Source: DATENM01 sp045807725
Lineage (GTDB): Bacteria; Acidobacteriota; Blastocatellia; UBA7656
Direction: 5' to 3'
Assembly (NCBI GenBank): GCA_045807725.1
Contig: JBJMGV010000017.1
Location: forward strand, 1 to 64,000
DNA: 64,000 nt
Shown: one piece after another, positions 33,325 to 42,623 of the stretch
Position numbering within the stretch: the first letter of the stretch is position 1
How the letters are laid out: every line of letters begins with the position of its first letter
Program-made: the position numbers and the translations under genes
Notes under the pieces: model-generated
Database searches by the model: none
What the model saw: only the letters and a program-made list of their open reading frames with translations
Told to the model about the DNA's origin: nothing

Positions 33325-36300
33325 TTAGAAAGTGAACTTCAAGCCGAACTGAATTTCGCGCGGCCCGCGATCACCGCCCAGATGACCGAACGTGCCGGAC
33401 GTGATGTTGTTGTCTACGTTAATCAAGTTGACGTGGTTGAGCGCGTTGAACATCTCGGCGCGGAACTGCACGCCGTAACGCTCGCGCACGCGCCAGTTCT
33501 TGTTGATAGAGAAGTCGATGTTCTCCAACCCCGGCGCGCGTACCACGCCGCGCCCGACATCGCCAAACTGGCCGGGCGACGGAATGGCAAAGGCTGCCGG
33601 GTTAAGGTAGAAGCGCGGGTCGCTGCCGTGCAGATAGAGCGGCTGCCCCGGCACGATGTTCGGACGCGATGTGCCGCTAGCCAGCCCCGCCGTGTTGGTG
33701 TTGGTCGTCAGGTCAATCGGCACGCCGCTCAGCAGCGAGACGATGCCGTTCAACTGCCACTCTCCCAACACGCCGTTGGCAATGGCTCCCCAATGCTTAA
33801 CCGAAGGCAGAACGTAGACCGTGTTGAAGATGAACATGTGCCGGCGGTCAAGGTCAGCATCGCCGCGATCCAGATCGTAATTGAATGGATCGGTCGTGGC
33901 CGAGGTGAACGAGGTCAGCGGCACGTTCGAGATGGTGTGGCTCCAGGTGTAGGCCGCCTGGAACGATAGCCGGTTGGCGAAGCGGCGGTTCACCCACACC
34001 TGCAACGCATTGTAACGGGAATCACCCGACGATTCGCTGCCGACCACCGGGCCAAGCCCCTGATAGATGCGATGCTGTGCGACGAAGCCGGATGAATCGC
34101 CGCCGTTCGCTATGAGGATCGCGTTCTGCAGGCGGAAGCGCGGATCAATCTCGTTGTACTGCACGCCGCGCCGCCAGATGTGCAGGCCGTGATTGCCGAC
34201 GTACGAAGCTTCGACAACCGTGTCCTTCATGACTTCGCGCGATACGGTGAGGTTCCACTGCCAGCTCTCGGGCGGGCGGAAGTTGGTGCTGACGGCGTTG
34301 AAGCTGGTGCTTGAGCCGACGCCGGCAACGGCATTCTTCAGGCCCGGATTGATGGTGTCGAGGCTGCGGCAGGTCGGGCAATCCGCAAGCGAAGTCTCGC
34401 CGCGCCAGCCCGTGTCAACGGTCGTTGACCAGGGCGGATTGAGCGCCATGCGCAGAGTGTCTTCGATGACGTTGGCGCGACCGAGAAAGCGCCCGAAGCC
34501 CATGCGCACAGCGGTCTTACCATCGCCGAACACGTCCCACGCGATCCCTATGCGCGGCTGGAATCCCTTGTTGTAGGGTTCAACCAGCGAGCGCGGCAGG
34601 TTCGCCGCATCTCTCTGATCGGCGCGCACCAGGCCGCTCAACGGGCTTGTGCCGTTGTACAGGCTCGGCACGAAGTTGCTGATGCGGTCGTTGTCGGAAT
34701 AAGCCGGCGAGTAACGCGACCAGCGCATGCCGAGCGTGAAGGTCAGGCCGGGCCGCGCCTTCCACTGATCGTTGCCGTAGAACTCGAAGTCGTGCCAGCG
34801 GCCCAGCGTGTTCTCTTGATGGTCCACTTCGCTGTATTCGAGAATCGGCAGGTCTTTGACCAACAACTCGCCAAGGAAGTTGCCCGTGCGCGTGTTGCTG
34901 GTCTGCACGGTGTAGAGGCCGCTCGCGCCGTTGGGCTGTTCGTTCTTGATGTTATGGCTGACGAGCGCGCCGAACTTGAAGCTGTGACTGCCGAGCGCCT
35001 TCGAGAAATCATCCTTCCAGATGAAGAGGTCTTCGTGGTTCTGCCAGGGCGCTTGATGCCACAAGGTCGGGTAGCCGCCCGGCCCCCAGCCGACCGTCGG
35101 CAGCCCTGTGCCTTCGGTGCGCGGGAAGACGGTCGGGAATTTCGAGGCGATCTCTTCATTGAGCGCCTGTCCCGCCGGGTTGGTCGTGACGATGATGTCG
35201 TTGCCAGCGCGCGAGAATTGAAATTCATTAACCGTCGTTGCCGTGAAGCTGTTGGTGAGCTTGACGGCGAAGCTCTTGCTGGGCTGATCCCAGTCGGAAC
35301 TCAGCGTTGGGAACGGCGTGTCTCCCCAGAATTGGCCCGCCGCATTCTGGTTGCCCCACTTCTCATTGATGAAGCGCACCATCACGTTCATCTTGCTGTT
35401 GACCGTCCAATCGCCGCGAATCAAATCCTGGCGAGTGTTGACCGGCTCCAGCGTCGAAGAGACCCAGTTGGTGCCGGTCGGGTCCGCAGAATTGTTCGGG
35501 TCGGGGAATATCTTAGCGAGAGCAAGGCCGGCAGGGCTGAGCCGGTTGGCCGGGATGCGATTGCCGGGGAAACGCTGCCCCGTCAGCGGGTCAATCGGCG
35601 GCGGGCCGCCCGTGAGAATCGAGCCGCTGAAATCGCCAAGCTTCTCTGCCGCTGTCGGCACGTGCGCCGACAAGACGATGCCGCGCTTCTCGCGCCGCCA
35701 CTCTTCGGAGTAGAAGAAGAAGAGGCGGTCTTTGAGGATCGGCCCGTTGACGTTGAAGCCGAAATTGTTATAACGCAACTGCTGCTTCGGCTGGCCGGCT
35801 TGATTCAAAAAGTTGGCCGTCGCGTTCAAGGCGTCGTTGCGCAAGAACTCGAAGAGCGTGCCGTGAAATTGATTGCCGCCGCCTTTGGTGATGAGGTTGA
35901 TGACGGCTCCCTGCGCCTGACCGAACTCGGCGCTGAAGCTGTTGCGCTCGACGCGGAACTCGGCGATGGCGTCAATCGAGGGAAAGACCAGCAGCGTCGC
36001 GTTTGAGCCAACGTCCATGTTGTTGACGCCGTCTACAGTCCACATATTGGCGTTCGAGGCGTTGCCGTTGACCGACATATCGACGTTGGAGTTCAGGCCG
36101 GTGCCACGCGCGGCAAAGCTGCCGGCAGTCGAAACGCCCGGCACCATCGTCGCCAGCGAGGCGTAGTTGCGCCCGTTCAGCGGCAGCTCGGTGACTTGTT
36201 TTTCGGCGATCAGGCTGCTGACTTCGCCGCTCTGCGTTTCAACCTGTGCGACTTCGGCGGTGACGTTGACGATCTCCGCCGCGCCGCCGATTTCGAGATT

Positions 36301-36648
36301 GAGATTGACCGTGAGATTCTCGCTGACGTGCAGATCGACCGTGGCAACGGTCTTCTTGAATCCCTGCGGTGCCGTGCTCACAGTGTAACGGCCAACCGGC
36401 AGGCTGGGAACCGAATAGATGCCGGTGTCGTCGGTCGTGACGGTGCGCGCGGTCTGTGTCCTTTCATCGAGGATGGTAACTTCAGCTTTCGGCACGCCCG
36501 CGCCCTGTTGGTCGCGCACAGCGCCGCTGATATTGCCGACCGTAGACGACTGGGCGCGGGCCTCGGCCAGTAGACCGAGACTCAAACACAACGCCAGCAC
36601 GCTGAAGACGGCTCTTTTCCAAGCGAGCGGATTTCGTTGACTTCGCAT
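33325..36648 (-). CDS. Oar-like TonB-dependent outer-membrane receptor
   Basis: 1107 residues. A signal peptide ends near AEARAQS. Residues about 36-125 form a CarboxypepD_reg/SusC-type beta-sandwich (GNISGAVRDQQGAGVPKAEV, GIYSVPSLPVGRYTV). A plug domain follows with LPLNGRNYASLATMVPGV. The rest is a large beta-barrel ending in KFTF with the C-terminal aromatic typical of outer-membrane proteins. Acidobacterial Oar-like receptors take up large, mostly uncharacterised ligands (often glycans or peptides). A 37-bp motif upstream (36890-36926) recurs before the SSS symporter gene at 38947-40785, so they may be co-regulated. Confidence 0.92.
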   Translation of the reverse strand: MRSQRNPLAWKRAVFSVLALCLSLGLLAEARAQSSTVGNISGAVRDQQGAGVPKAEVTILDERTQTARTVTTDDTGIYSVPSLPVGRYTVSTAPQGFKKTVATVDLHVSENLTVNLNLEIGGAAEIVNVTAEVAQVETQSGEVSSLIAEKQVTELPLNGRNYASLATMVPGVSTAGSFAARGTGLNSNVDMSVNGNASNANMWTVDGVNNMDVGSNATLLVFPSIDAIAEFRVERNSFSAEFGQAQGAVINLITKGGGNQFHGTLFEFLRNDALNATANFLNQAGQPKQQLRYNNFGFNVNGPILKDRLFFFYSEEWRREKRGIVLSAHVPTAAEKLGDFSGSILTGGPPPIDPLTGQRFPGNRIPANRLSPAGLALAKIFPDPNNSADPTGTNWVSSTLEPVNTRQDLIRGDWTVNSKMNVMVRFINEKWGNQNAAGQFWGDTPFPTLSSDWDQPSKSFAVKLTNSFTATTVNEFQFSRAGNDIIVTTNPAGQALNEEIASKFPTVFPRTEGTGLPTVGWGPGGYPTLWHQAPWQNHEDLFIWKDDFSKALGSHSFKFGALVSHNIKNEQPNGASGLYTVQTSNTRTGNFLGELLVKDLPILEYSEVDHQENTLGRWHDFEFYGNDQWKARPGLTFTLGMRWSRYSPAYSDNDRISNFVPSLYNGTSPLSGLVRADQRDAANLPRSLVEPYNKGFQPRIGIAWDVFGDGKTAVRMGFGRFLGRANVIEDTLRMALNPPWSTTVDTGWRGETSLADCPTCRSLDTINPGLKNAVAGVGSSTSFNAVSTNFRPPESWQWNLTVSREVMKDTVVEASYVGNHGLHIWRRGVQYNEIDPRFRLQNAILIANGGDSSGFVAQHRIYQGLGPVVGSESSGDSRYNALQVWVNRRFANRLSFQAAYTWSHTISNVPLTSFTSATTDPFNYDLDRGDADLDRRHMFIFNTVYVLPSVKHWGAIANGVLGEWQLNGIVSLLSGVPIDLTTNTNTAGLASGTSRPNIVPGQPLYLHGSDPRFYLNPAAFAIPSPGQFGDVGRGVVRAPGLENIDFSINKNWRVRERYGVQFRAEMFNALNHVNLINVDNNITSGTFGHLGGDRGPREIQFGLKFTF

Positions 36649-36889
36649 ATGTAGCCTCTCTTCGTTCAGTCAGTTTTTTCTGTGATGCTCAAGGTCAGCT
36701 TTCGCCCGTGTGAGCGAAGCAAGACAGACGGTTATCGAGGCACAACCACCAGACACGTCGGCCCGACTCTCTTCAAACCATTGTCAGCGCCAGCGCTAGG
36801 GCGTAGAATGTGCCCCTGATAATTTCCGAATCTAAGCAAGAATGAATCTGTACTGGACGAACACACGCTACGCTCAATTAGAATAGGAA

Positions 36890-36926
36890 TCAATAGCCTT
36901 ACAGTAAATTAACAGGTTAATTAACC
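36890..36926. promoter_or_regulatory. Putative shared operator, copy 1
   Basis: TCAATAGCCTTACAGTAAAT followed by TAACAGGTTAATTAACC. It matches 40888-40925 with four substitutions and one 1-base gap. It contains the symmetric TTAACAGGTTAA core. It lies 242 bases before the TonB receptor start and about 155 bases before the divergent gene at 37083. Confidence 0.5.
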
Positions 36927-37082
36927 CCGTAACCGCCGGTTGCTTTGAATAAGTAGAGGTTAGCGCGAAGTTAGACAGGGGGTTACTTGCCTGAATCAGC
37001 AAAGCGGGTGTTTGGAACAGTCGCCATAATTTCGCATTCTTCAGGCTGCCGTCAGCCGCGTGTGGGAAGCAGGAGTGAAGGG

Positions 37083-38498
37083 ATGAAAGCCCAGATGGCC
37101 GAGCCGGTTTCAGCCAGTGTCGAGCCGGATGAGATACGCCTCGCGCTGGAAAGACTCTTACGCAGCAAATATTTCATCAACGCGCACAAGAAGCAGAAGT
37201 TCGTGCGGCTGATCTGTGATTATTACCTTGAAGGCCGCGCGCAGGAGTTGAACGAGCACATCCTCGGTTACGATGTCTTTGGCCGCGACAGCAGCTACAA
37301 TCCTTCAAACGATCCGATTGTTCGCGTCTTCGCCCACGAGATACGCAAGAAGCTCGAAGTCTACTATGCCAACGAAGGGGCCGCCGATCCTGTGCGCCTG
37401 GAGATTCCCGCCGGCAGCTATCAGCCGGTCTTCACCCGGCAAATCATCGCACGCGCCAGCGAAGAGATTGAAACGACGTTGCCGCCCGGCGAAGCCTCTG
37501 CACCGCCGACTAGACGGCGATGGTCGGCAGGTCGCCTGGTCGCAATGCTGGTCGGGCTGGTCTTGCTGGGCAGCGTGATCGTTCTGGCGATAATGAATCG
37601 GCAACTGCGTCAGGAGATGGCGCGCGCCGATGCAATGAAATCGCCGGCGGCTTATGGCAGCGTGTGGGCTGCCTTTCTCGCCGACAAGAATCCGCCGCTG
37701 GTCATCCTGAGCAATCCGCCCATCCTGCGCTTCATCAACGCCAGCGACCCGGAACCGCTCGTCCGCGCCTCGATCCCGCTGCCGGACGAGACGGTCGCGG
37801 CCTTGCGCGATAAGTTCGTCACCAACCCCGAAGTCTCGATCAAAGAATCGAGCGGGCCGACCGACAACAACGACCAATCGACTCAGAGCAAGGTGGTCAT
37901 CGAGCGCAATCAGCAATCGCGCCTCGTGCTCAGCACCAACGTCTACACGGGCATGGGCGAGGCCATCGGGCTGCATTACCTGACCGATTTTTTCCGCAAG
38001 GCGAGCCGCAATATTCAACTCAAACAGAGCCGCACGTTGAGCGCCGAAGACCTCAAGAAGCATAACGTGATTATGCTGGGCGGCGTGTGGGTGAATGCCT
38101 GGTCAAGCAAGCTGACGCGCAATGAAGACTTCGTCTTTACGAGCAAAGGGACTATCGAGAATCGCAATCCGCAATCCGGCGAAGAGCACGAATACATTCC
38201 GCAATTCGACCGTCGCACCGGCAACCTGATTACCGATTACGCGCTCATCACGGTCAAGCCGAATATCTCGGAAGCTAATGATGTAATGATGCTGGCAGGC
38301 ATCTATAGTCAAGGCACTGAAGCCGCCGCCGAATACGTCACCAACCCGGATTACCTCGACCAGTTAAACCAGCACTTGCAACCGTCGGGCAGCACGCCGC
38401 GCTACTTTCAGGCATTGTTGAAAGTCAGCGTCGAAAACGGCATTCCGACGACGATCTTCATCCTCACGCTCCACGAATTGCGCGTCACCGAGTTCTAA
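37083..38498 (+). CDS. Membrane-anchored putative regulator with acidobacterial winged-helix-like N-domain
   Basis: 471 residues; the ATG at 37083 follows AGGAGTGAAGG (the frame is open to 36987). Residues about 15-120 form a block common in Acidobacteria (ALERLLRSKYFINAHKKQKFVRLICDYYLEGR, LGYDVFGRDSSYNPSNDPIVRVFAHEIRKKLEVYY, IPAGSYQPVF), generally taken as a DNA-binding-like winged helix. One membrane helix at about 155-178 (LVAMLVGLVLLGSVIVLAIM) follows. The remaining 290 residues are a periplasmic domain of unknown fold. A one-component membrane regulator of the divergent TonB receptor or the following transporter is a reasonable guess. Confidence 0.65.
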   Translation: MKAQMAEPVSASVEPDEIRLALERLLRSKYFINAHKKQKFVRLICDYYLEGRAQELNEHILGYDVFGRDSSYNPSNDPIVRVFAHEIRKKLEVYYANEGAADPVRLEIPAGSYQPVFTRQIIARASEEIETTLPPGEASAPPTRRRWSAGRLVAMLVGLVLLGSVIVLAIMNRQLRQEMARADAMKSPAAYGSVWAAFLADKNPPLVILSNPPILRFINASDPEPLVRASIPLPDETVAALRDKFVTNPEVSIKESSGPTDNNDQSTQSKVVIERNQQSRLVLSTNVYTGMGEAIGLHYLTDFFRKASRNIQLKQSRTLSAEDLKKHNVIMLGGVWVNAWSSKLTRNEDFVFTSKGTIENRNPQSGEEHEYIPQFDRRTGNLITDYALITVKPNISEANDVMMLAGIYSQGTEAAAEYVTNPDYLDQLNQHLQPSGSTPRYFQALLKVSVENGIPTTIFILTLHELRVTEF

Positions 38499-38544
38499 GC
38501 CATGAAATGGGGTATCAATTCTTTAAGCGCATTCCAGAGTTGTA

Positions 38545-38567
38545 ATCTCCGTAGGAGCGCGATGTTT
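38545..38567 (+). repeat. Short palindromic repeat joined to the long-TIR element
   Basis: AATCTCCGTAGGAGCGCGAT followed by GTTT, directly joined to the ATAGAGC end of the next element. Same short family as at 12.6, 25.1 and 27.4 kb. Confidence 0.7.
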
Positions 38568-38785
38568 ATAGAGCGTGTCTGAGAAGCCCTGAAGGGGCGC
38601 GATTCGACAGCCCAGCCCAACGGGCTGGGTACACTCAGCGACCATTCCACAAGCCCTGAAAGGGCGCAATAGGTGATCGGTTATTGCGCCCTTTCAGGGC
38701 TTGGCGGTTAGCCCCGCCGCTCACCCAGGGCGTTGCCCTGGGCTATTGAATCCCGCCCCTTCAGGGCTTTTCAGACACGCTCTAT
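38568..38785. mobile_element. Long-TIR palindromic element (MITE-like), copy 2
   Basis: 218 bp from ATAGAGCGTGTCTGAGAAGC to GCTTTTCAGACACGCTCTAT; the two ends are near-perfect complements over about 32 bp. The interior carries AGCCCTGAAAGGGCGC-type stem-loops and a palindrome CAGCCC...GGGCTG, closely matching copy 1 at 24864-25090. No gene inside. Confidence 0.75.
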
Positions 38786-38812
38786 AGAATGCTGCTGCAT
38801 AAAAAGACCATG

Positions 38813-38900
38813 CTCCGTAGGAGCGTGATGTCAACATCGCGCTCCTACGGAGCATGGATTAATTTGTCGCTGCGGTCTATGAAGATCGCGTGCCTACGGC
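38813..38900. repeat. Further short palindromic repeats
   Basis: A head-to-head pair built on GCTCCGTAGGAGCG and CGCTCCTACGGAGC (38813-38857), then a diverged unit with CGTGCCTACGGCACTGC (38889-38906). They fill the rest of the 448-bp gap before the convergent symporter gene. Confidence 0.7.
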
Positions 38901-38946
38901 ACTGCTAATTCTCAAGCACTCTATCCGTTCAGACGATCTATCTGTG

Positions 38947-40785
38947 TTAAGTGATCGATTCGCTACCGCCGACGCTGAGACTCTGCGGCAAGCTGTCGGG
39001 TATTTCTGCCGGCAGCGGCTTCCAATCGATGCGCGACAGGTTGCGCGAGATCAACGCGGCGGCAATGATCGCGGCCAGCAGGCAGAGCGCTCCGCTCAAC
39101 CAGTCTTTGAAGATCAGCTTGCCGATGCCGAACAGCGACGCGTAGATCAGCACGCAGCCGAGCGCCCAGTTGGCGAACTGCGTCGAGAGGCTGCCCATCT
39201 CGTGGCGCTCGGTCGCGCCCGAAAGCTGCGCCACCCGCCGCCAGCCCGGCCCTTCGGGTCGCACCTGACGATAAAAATCAATCAGCGTCTCTTCCGGTTC
39301 AGGCCGCGTCAGGAATGTAACCAGCAGCCAGACAGCGGTGGTGACGCCTACGGTCGTCAGCATAATGTAAGCGAATTGCAGCGGGTCGCCGCTATCCCAC
39401 TTGACGACGAATTTCAGGAAGAGCGAAACCACGCTGGCCGACAGCATCGCGGCGATTTCCGACCAGCCGTTGATCCGCCACCAGAACCAGCGGAACAGCA
39501 GCACAGGGCCTGTGCCCGCGCCAATCACCAGCAACAACTGCCACGCATCACGGATCGAATCGAGCTGGAGCGTCACCAGCAGCGAAACTACCATCAGCAG
39601 CACGGTGACGACTTGTGAGATGATGACGTAATGACGCTCGCTGCGGTCGCGCACCCAGAAGCGACGATAAAAATCGTTGACCACGTATGACGCGCCCCAG
39701 TTCAGTTGCGTGCCGATGGTGGACATATAAGCCGCCGCGAACGCCGCCAGCATAAATCCGCGCAGGTAAGTCGGGAAGATGTTCGGGTCCATCAGCGTGC
39801 GGACGTAGCCCGCTTCTTTGTCAACCAAGTCAGGGTACAGAACGAGTGAGGCGAGCGCCGTCAATATCCAGGGCCAGGGCCGCAAGGCGTAATGCGCGAT
39901 GTTGAACCACAGCGTCGCCAGCAGCCCGTGCCGCTCGTCTTTCGCCGAGAAGATGCGCTGCGCGACGTAGCCGCCGCCGCCCGGCTCGGCTCCGGGATAC
40001 CAGCTCGCCCACCAGTTGACCGCCAGATAAACGAAGAAGGTCAGCGCCGGCATCCACGCCGAATGCAGGTCGGGAAAGAACGCCAGCCGCGAACCGGCGT
40101 GGCCGCTGGCCTGATCCAGCGCGGTGATTTTTGTCTTCAGCGCATCAATGCCGCCGACCGCGTGAACGGCGAGTATCGCCAGCACGATCACCATCCCCAT
40201 CTTGAGCACGAACTGGAAAAGGTCAGTCACCAGCACGCCCCACAGCCCGGAGATGGTCGTGTAGAAAGCGGTGAAGAGCATCATACCGGCGACGATCCAG
40301 AGCGCTGTTCCCTTATCAACTCCGAGCGTCACCTGGAGAATCTTGACCATCGCCAGATTGACCCAGCCCATGATGATGCAGTTGATCGGCACGCCGAGAT
40401 AGAGCGCGCGGAAGCCGCGCAGGAAGGTCGCGGGCTTGCCGGAATAACGCAGCTCGGCGAACTCGACATCGGTCATCACGCCGGCCCGCCGCCACAGCCT
40501 TGCGTAAAAGAAGACCGTCAGCATGCCGACCATCACGAAGTTCCACCACAGCCAGTTGCCGGCGATGCCATTGGCCGCGACCAGCCCGGTGACCAGCAGC
40601 GGCGTGTCGGCGGCAAACGTTGTCGCGACCATCGACGTGCCCGCCAGCCACCACGGCACATCGCGGCCCGACAAAAAGAACTCGGTCGTCGAGCCGCGCG
40701 CGCGCCGCGCGTAGTAGATGCCTATGCCGAGGTTGAAGAGAAAGTAGGCGGCGATCACCAGCCAATCCAACAGATTCAGTTCCAC
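38947..40785 (-). CDS. Sodium:solute symporter (SSS family)
   Basis: 612 residues with about 13-14 membrane helices. The N-terminus (DWLVIAAYFLFNLGIGIYYARRARGSTTEFFLSGRDVPWWLAGTSMVATTFAADTPLLVTG) is the SSS signature region. The YMSTIGTQLNWGASYVVNDFYRRF segment carries the sodium-site Ser/Thr region. The substrate is unknown; the WW- and DTPL-containing motifs resemble the subgroup of sugar/amino-acid or sialate transporters in Acidobacteria and Planctomycetes. The upstream motif at 40888-40925, shared with the TonB receptor promoter, suggests they import the same nutrient. Confidence 0.9.
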   Translation of the reverse strand: MELNLLDWLVIAAYFLFNLGIGIYYARRARGSTTEFFLSGRDVPWWLAGTSMVATTFAADTPLLVTGLVAANGIAGNWLWWNFVMVGMLTVFFYARLWRRAGVMTDVEFAELRYSGKPATFLRGFRALYLGVPINCIIMGWVNLAMVKILQVTLGVDKGTALWIVAGMMLFTAFYTTISGLWGVLVTDLFQFVLKMGMVIVLAILAVHAVGGIDALKTKITALDQASGHAGSRLAFFPDLHSAWMPALTFFVYLAVNWWASWYPGAEPGGGGYVAQRIFSAKDERHGLLATLWFNIAHYALRPWPWILTALASLVLYPDLVDKEAGYVRTLMDPNIFPTYLRGFMLAAFAAAYMSTIGTQLNWGASYVVNDFYRRFWVRDRSERHYVIISQVVTVLLMVVSLLVTLQLDSIRDAWQLLLVIGAGTGPVLLFRWFWWRINGWSEIAAMLSASVVSLFLKFVVKWDSGDPLQFAYIMLTTVGVTTAVWLLVTFLTRPEPEETLIDFYRQVRPEGPGWRRVAQLSGATERHEMGSLSTQFANWALGCVLIYASLFGIGKLIFKDWLSGALCLLAAIIAAALISRNLSRIDWKPLPAEIPDSLPQSLSVGGSESIT

Positions 40786-40887
40786 GCCTTCACCTCATCG
40801 TTTGAATGATTCGTTCGTTCGCACTCAAGACCGGCGACACTCAGCCAATCGCGTTGATAGGCAAAGTAGATGGATTGACCGTAACAG

Positions 40888-40925
40888 TCAATGGACTTAC
40901 GGTAAACTAACAGGTTAAATTAACC
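40888..40925. promoter_or_regulatory. Putative shared operator, copy 2
   Basis: TCAATGGACTTACGGTAAAC followed by TAACAGGTTAAATTAACC, 103 bases before the symporter start on the opposite strand. Close match to 36890-36926. A second small palindrome, ATTGAC-N7-GTCAAT (40874-40892), overlaps its left end. Confidence 0.5.
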
Positions 40926-40934
40926 GCTCGAACA

Positions 40935-41079
40935 GGAGTCGGGATACAGAAGTCAGGAGTGAGGAGTCAGAGCCGGAACCAGTCGCCAAGGCTTCGGCTA
41001 ACCTGCGGCTAGGCACATACGGCTTTGCGAATGCTGAATCCTCCTCCCTGCTCCCTGTATCCTGACTCCTGTATCCTGA
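40935..41079. repeat. Inverted repeat of the GTCAGGAGTCAG type
   Basis: Left side GGGATACAGAAGTCAGGAGT (40940-40959) with GAGGAGTCAG; right side CTCCTCCCTG...TGTATCCTGACTCCTGTATC (41041-41074). The right side ends only 5 bases before the dUTPase start codon. Confidence 0.75.
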
Positions 41080-41084
41080 AACGA

Positions 41085-41522
41085 ATGATTGAACTGAAGA
41101 TCAAGATGCTCGACGACAACTTGCCCGCGCCGCGTTACCAGCACGACGGCGACGCCGGCCTCGACCTGCCGAGCCGCATTGATTATCGGCTGGAGCCGGG
41201 CGAGCGAGCGCGCATTCCTACGGGCGTGGCGGTTGCGATCCCGCACGGTTACGCCGGCTTTGTTATGGTGCGTAGCGGGTTGGCGGCGCGTCATGGCATC
41301 GCTTGCGTCAACTCGCCGGGCTTGATTGATGCCGGTTATCGCGGCGAGGTCTGCGTCATTCTGCTGAATACGGATCGGAGCGAGCCTTATCTCATCCGGC
41401 GCGGCGACCGCATCGCGCAACTCGTCCTGCAACGCGTCGTCGTGGCTTCGACGGTGGTTGTGGATGAACTCGATGAGACGACGCGCGGTGACGGCGGCTT
41501 CGGCAGCACCGGCCAGGCTTGA
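41085..41522 (+). CDS. dut: dUTP diphosphatase
   Basis: 145 residues, the normal length for a trimeric dUTPase, which cleaves dUTP to dUMP and pyrophosphate. All five motifs are present: I DAGLDL, II RSGLAARHG, III GLIDAGYRGEV, IV RGDRIAQLV, V RGDGGFGSTG. The start at 41085 begins MIELKIKML; the frame upstream to 41025 is repeat DNA. There is no clear Shine-Dalgarno sequence because the repeat runs up to the start codon, so expression may use a leader within the repeat. Confidence 0.95.
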   Translation: MIELKIKMLDDNLPAPRYQHDGDAGLDLPSRIDYRLEPGERARIPTGVAVAIPHGYAGFVMVRSGLAARHGIACVNSPGLIDAGYRGEVCVILLNTDRSEPYLIRRGDRIAQLVLQRVVVASTVVVDELDETTRGDGGFGSTGQA

Positions 41523-41595
41523 CCCGTTCGCCAAATCGTCGGCTTGCGGACCAGGGCCGTCCGCCTTGTAGGCTGAGAAGCCACCGAGATTATGT

Positions 41596-41904
41596 ATGGA
41601 TAGCAAGGCAATCGCATCAAACGCGCGTTTTTATGCCATCCGGCTCGCCGGCATTCATGAGCTGAAGATCGCCTGTCCGCGCCATCTGGTGCCCTACATC
41701 AACCCAATAGACAAAGCGATACGAGGCATGGCGCAACCCGAAGCGTTCGGCACGAAAGGGCAGTGGGTATTCCAGGATCAAATAGACGCGCTACGCATGT
41801 TCCACTCATTCTATCCTGAAGATGAACAACCACTCGTCAAAGAGGCCGTAGAAGTCTATCTGAAGGCGCAACTGAGAGGATTGTACGCCCCGATGATGGG
41901 ATGA
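41596..41904 (+). CDS. Hypothetical protein, 102 residues
   Basis: Compact, soluble sequence with balanced charge (KIACPRHLVPYINPIDKAIRG, IDALRMFHSFYPEDEQPLVKEAVEVYLKAQLRG). Mixed helix-strand appearance and no low complexity support a real gene. No domain recognised. Convergent with the next small gene. Confidence 0.5.
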   Translation: MDSKAIASNARFYAIRLAGIHELKIACPRHLVPYINPIDKAIRGMAQPEAFGTKGQWVFQDQIDALRMFHSFYPEDEQPLVKEAVEVYLKAQLRGLYAPMMG

Positions 41905-41959
41905 GTATTGTTTACCCATCGGTGATGACTTCGTATTGCCCCATCGTTGATGCCCTTCG

Positions 41960-42181
41960 CTAGATGTGCTGCGGCTCAATCGGATCAACAGCTTTCAGGT
42001 GCTCGCACTCTATGCGCAACCGTAGACCATCCGCAAAGGTGATAAGCACATACTGATGGTCGCTGGCCTGGCCTATTTCAAGGGTTTCAATCGTGCGGTC
42101 CTTAACCGCATCATTGATCGCGGCCATTTGCTCGGCGGGCCATTCCAGATCGAAGGCGCTGTGCCCCTTGTCTTCATCCAT
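41960..42181 (-). CDS. Hypothetical protein, 73 residues
   Basis: Acidic, soluble (MDEDKGHSAFDLEWPAEQM; TLEIGQASDHQYVLITFADGLRLRIECEHL). The central strand pattern looks like a small beta-rich domain. No family recognised; weak gene. Confidence 0.4.
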   Translation of the reverse strand: MDEDKGHSAFDLEWPAEQMAAINDAVKDRTIETLEIGQASDHQYVLITFADGLRLRIECEHLKAVDPIEPQHI

Positions 42182-42357
42182 CGCCTCACCTCCGCCCGTC
42201 AGGCCAGCCCAGCCAGCGTCGCCTGCACATCTCCGTCTGCCTCAAAGTCCCGGTGTGCTCTACGCGCACGCCGGCCAGGAGCTTTCGCGCCCAGCGTACT
42301 CGTTTTCGCCGGCCTGCCGCACAAACGTCACGTCCCATCTGACCGGGATGGGATTTA

Positions 42358-42552
42358 TCAATATCGGTCGTAAGAGCCGCCGCCCCGATTGCCGCGCCCG
42401 CCGCCACCACCTCGTTCGGCCTTCTTCGCCTCGCGGCACTCCTTACAACGCTTCGGCTCACTCATCCCCTTCTGCTGATAGAACTCCTGCTCGCCTTGCG
42501 AGAAGTTAAACGACTGCCCGCAGTCTGCACATCGTATGGATTTGTCCGGCAC
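42358..42552 (-). CDS. Zinc-ribbon protein
   Basis: 64 residues: one zinc ribbon, CADCGQSFNFSQGEQEFYQ...KRCKECR (two CxxC pairs), of the zf-trcl type with the FSxGEQEFY block, followed by a Gly/Arg-rich tail. Such tails often bind nucleic acid. Complete small gene. Confidence 0.8.
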   Translation of the reverse strand: MPDKSIRCADCGQSFNFSQGEQEFYQQKGMSEPKRCKECREAKKAERGGGGGRGNRGGGSYDRY

Positions 42553-42623
42553 GATTTATCTCCTTTTCTTCGCTCATGTGGTTAAGCGGTAGGGCGGCTC
42601 TGGCCCACCCTACCCGCAGTCGG

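Noticed and set aside
34792..36006. 404-codon plus frame opposite the TonB receptor
   Set aside because: Antisense shadow; the minus-strand gene has complete receptor domains.
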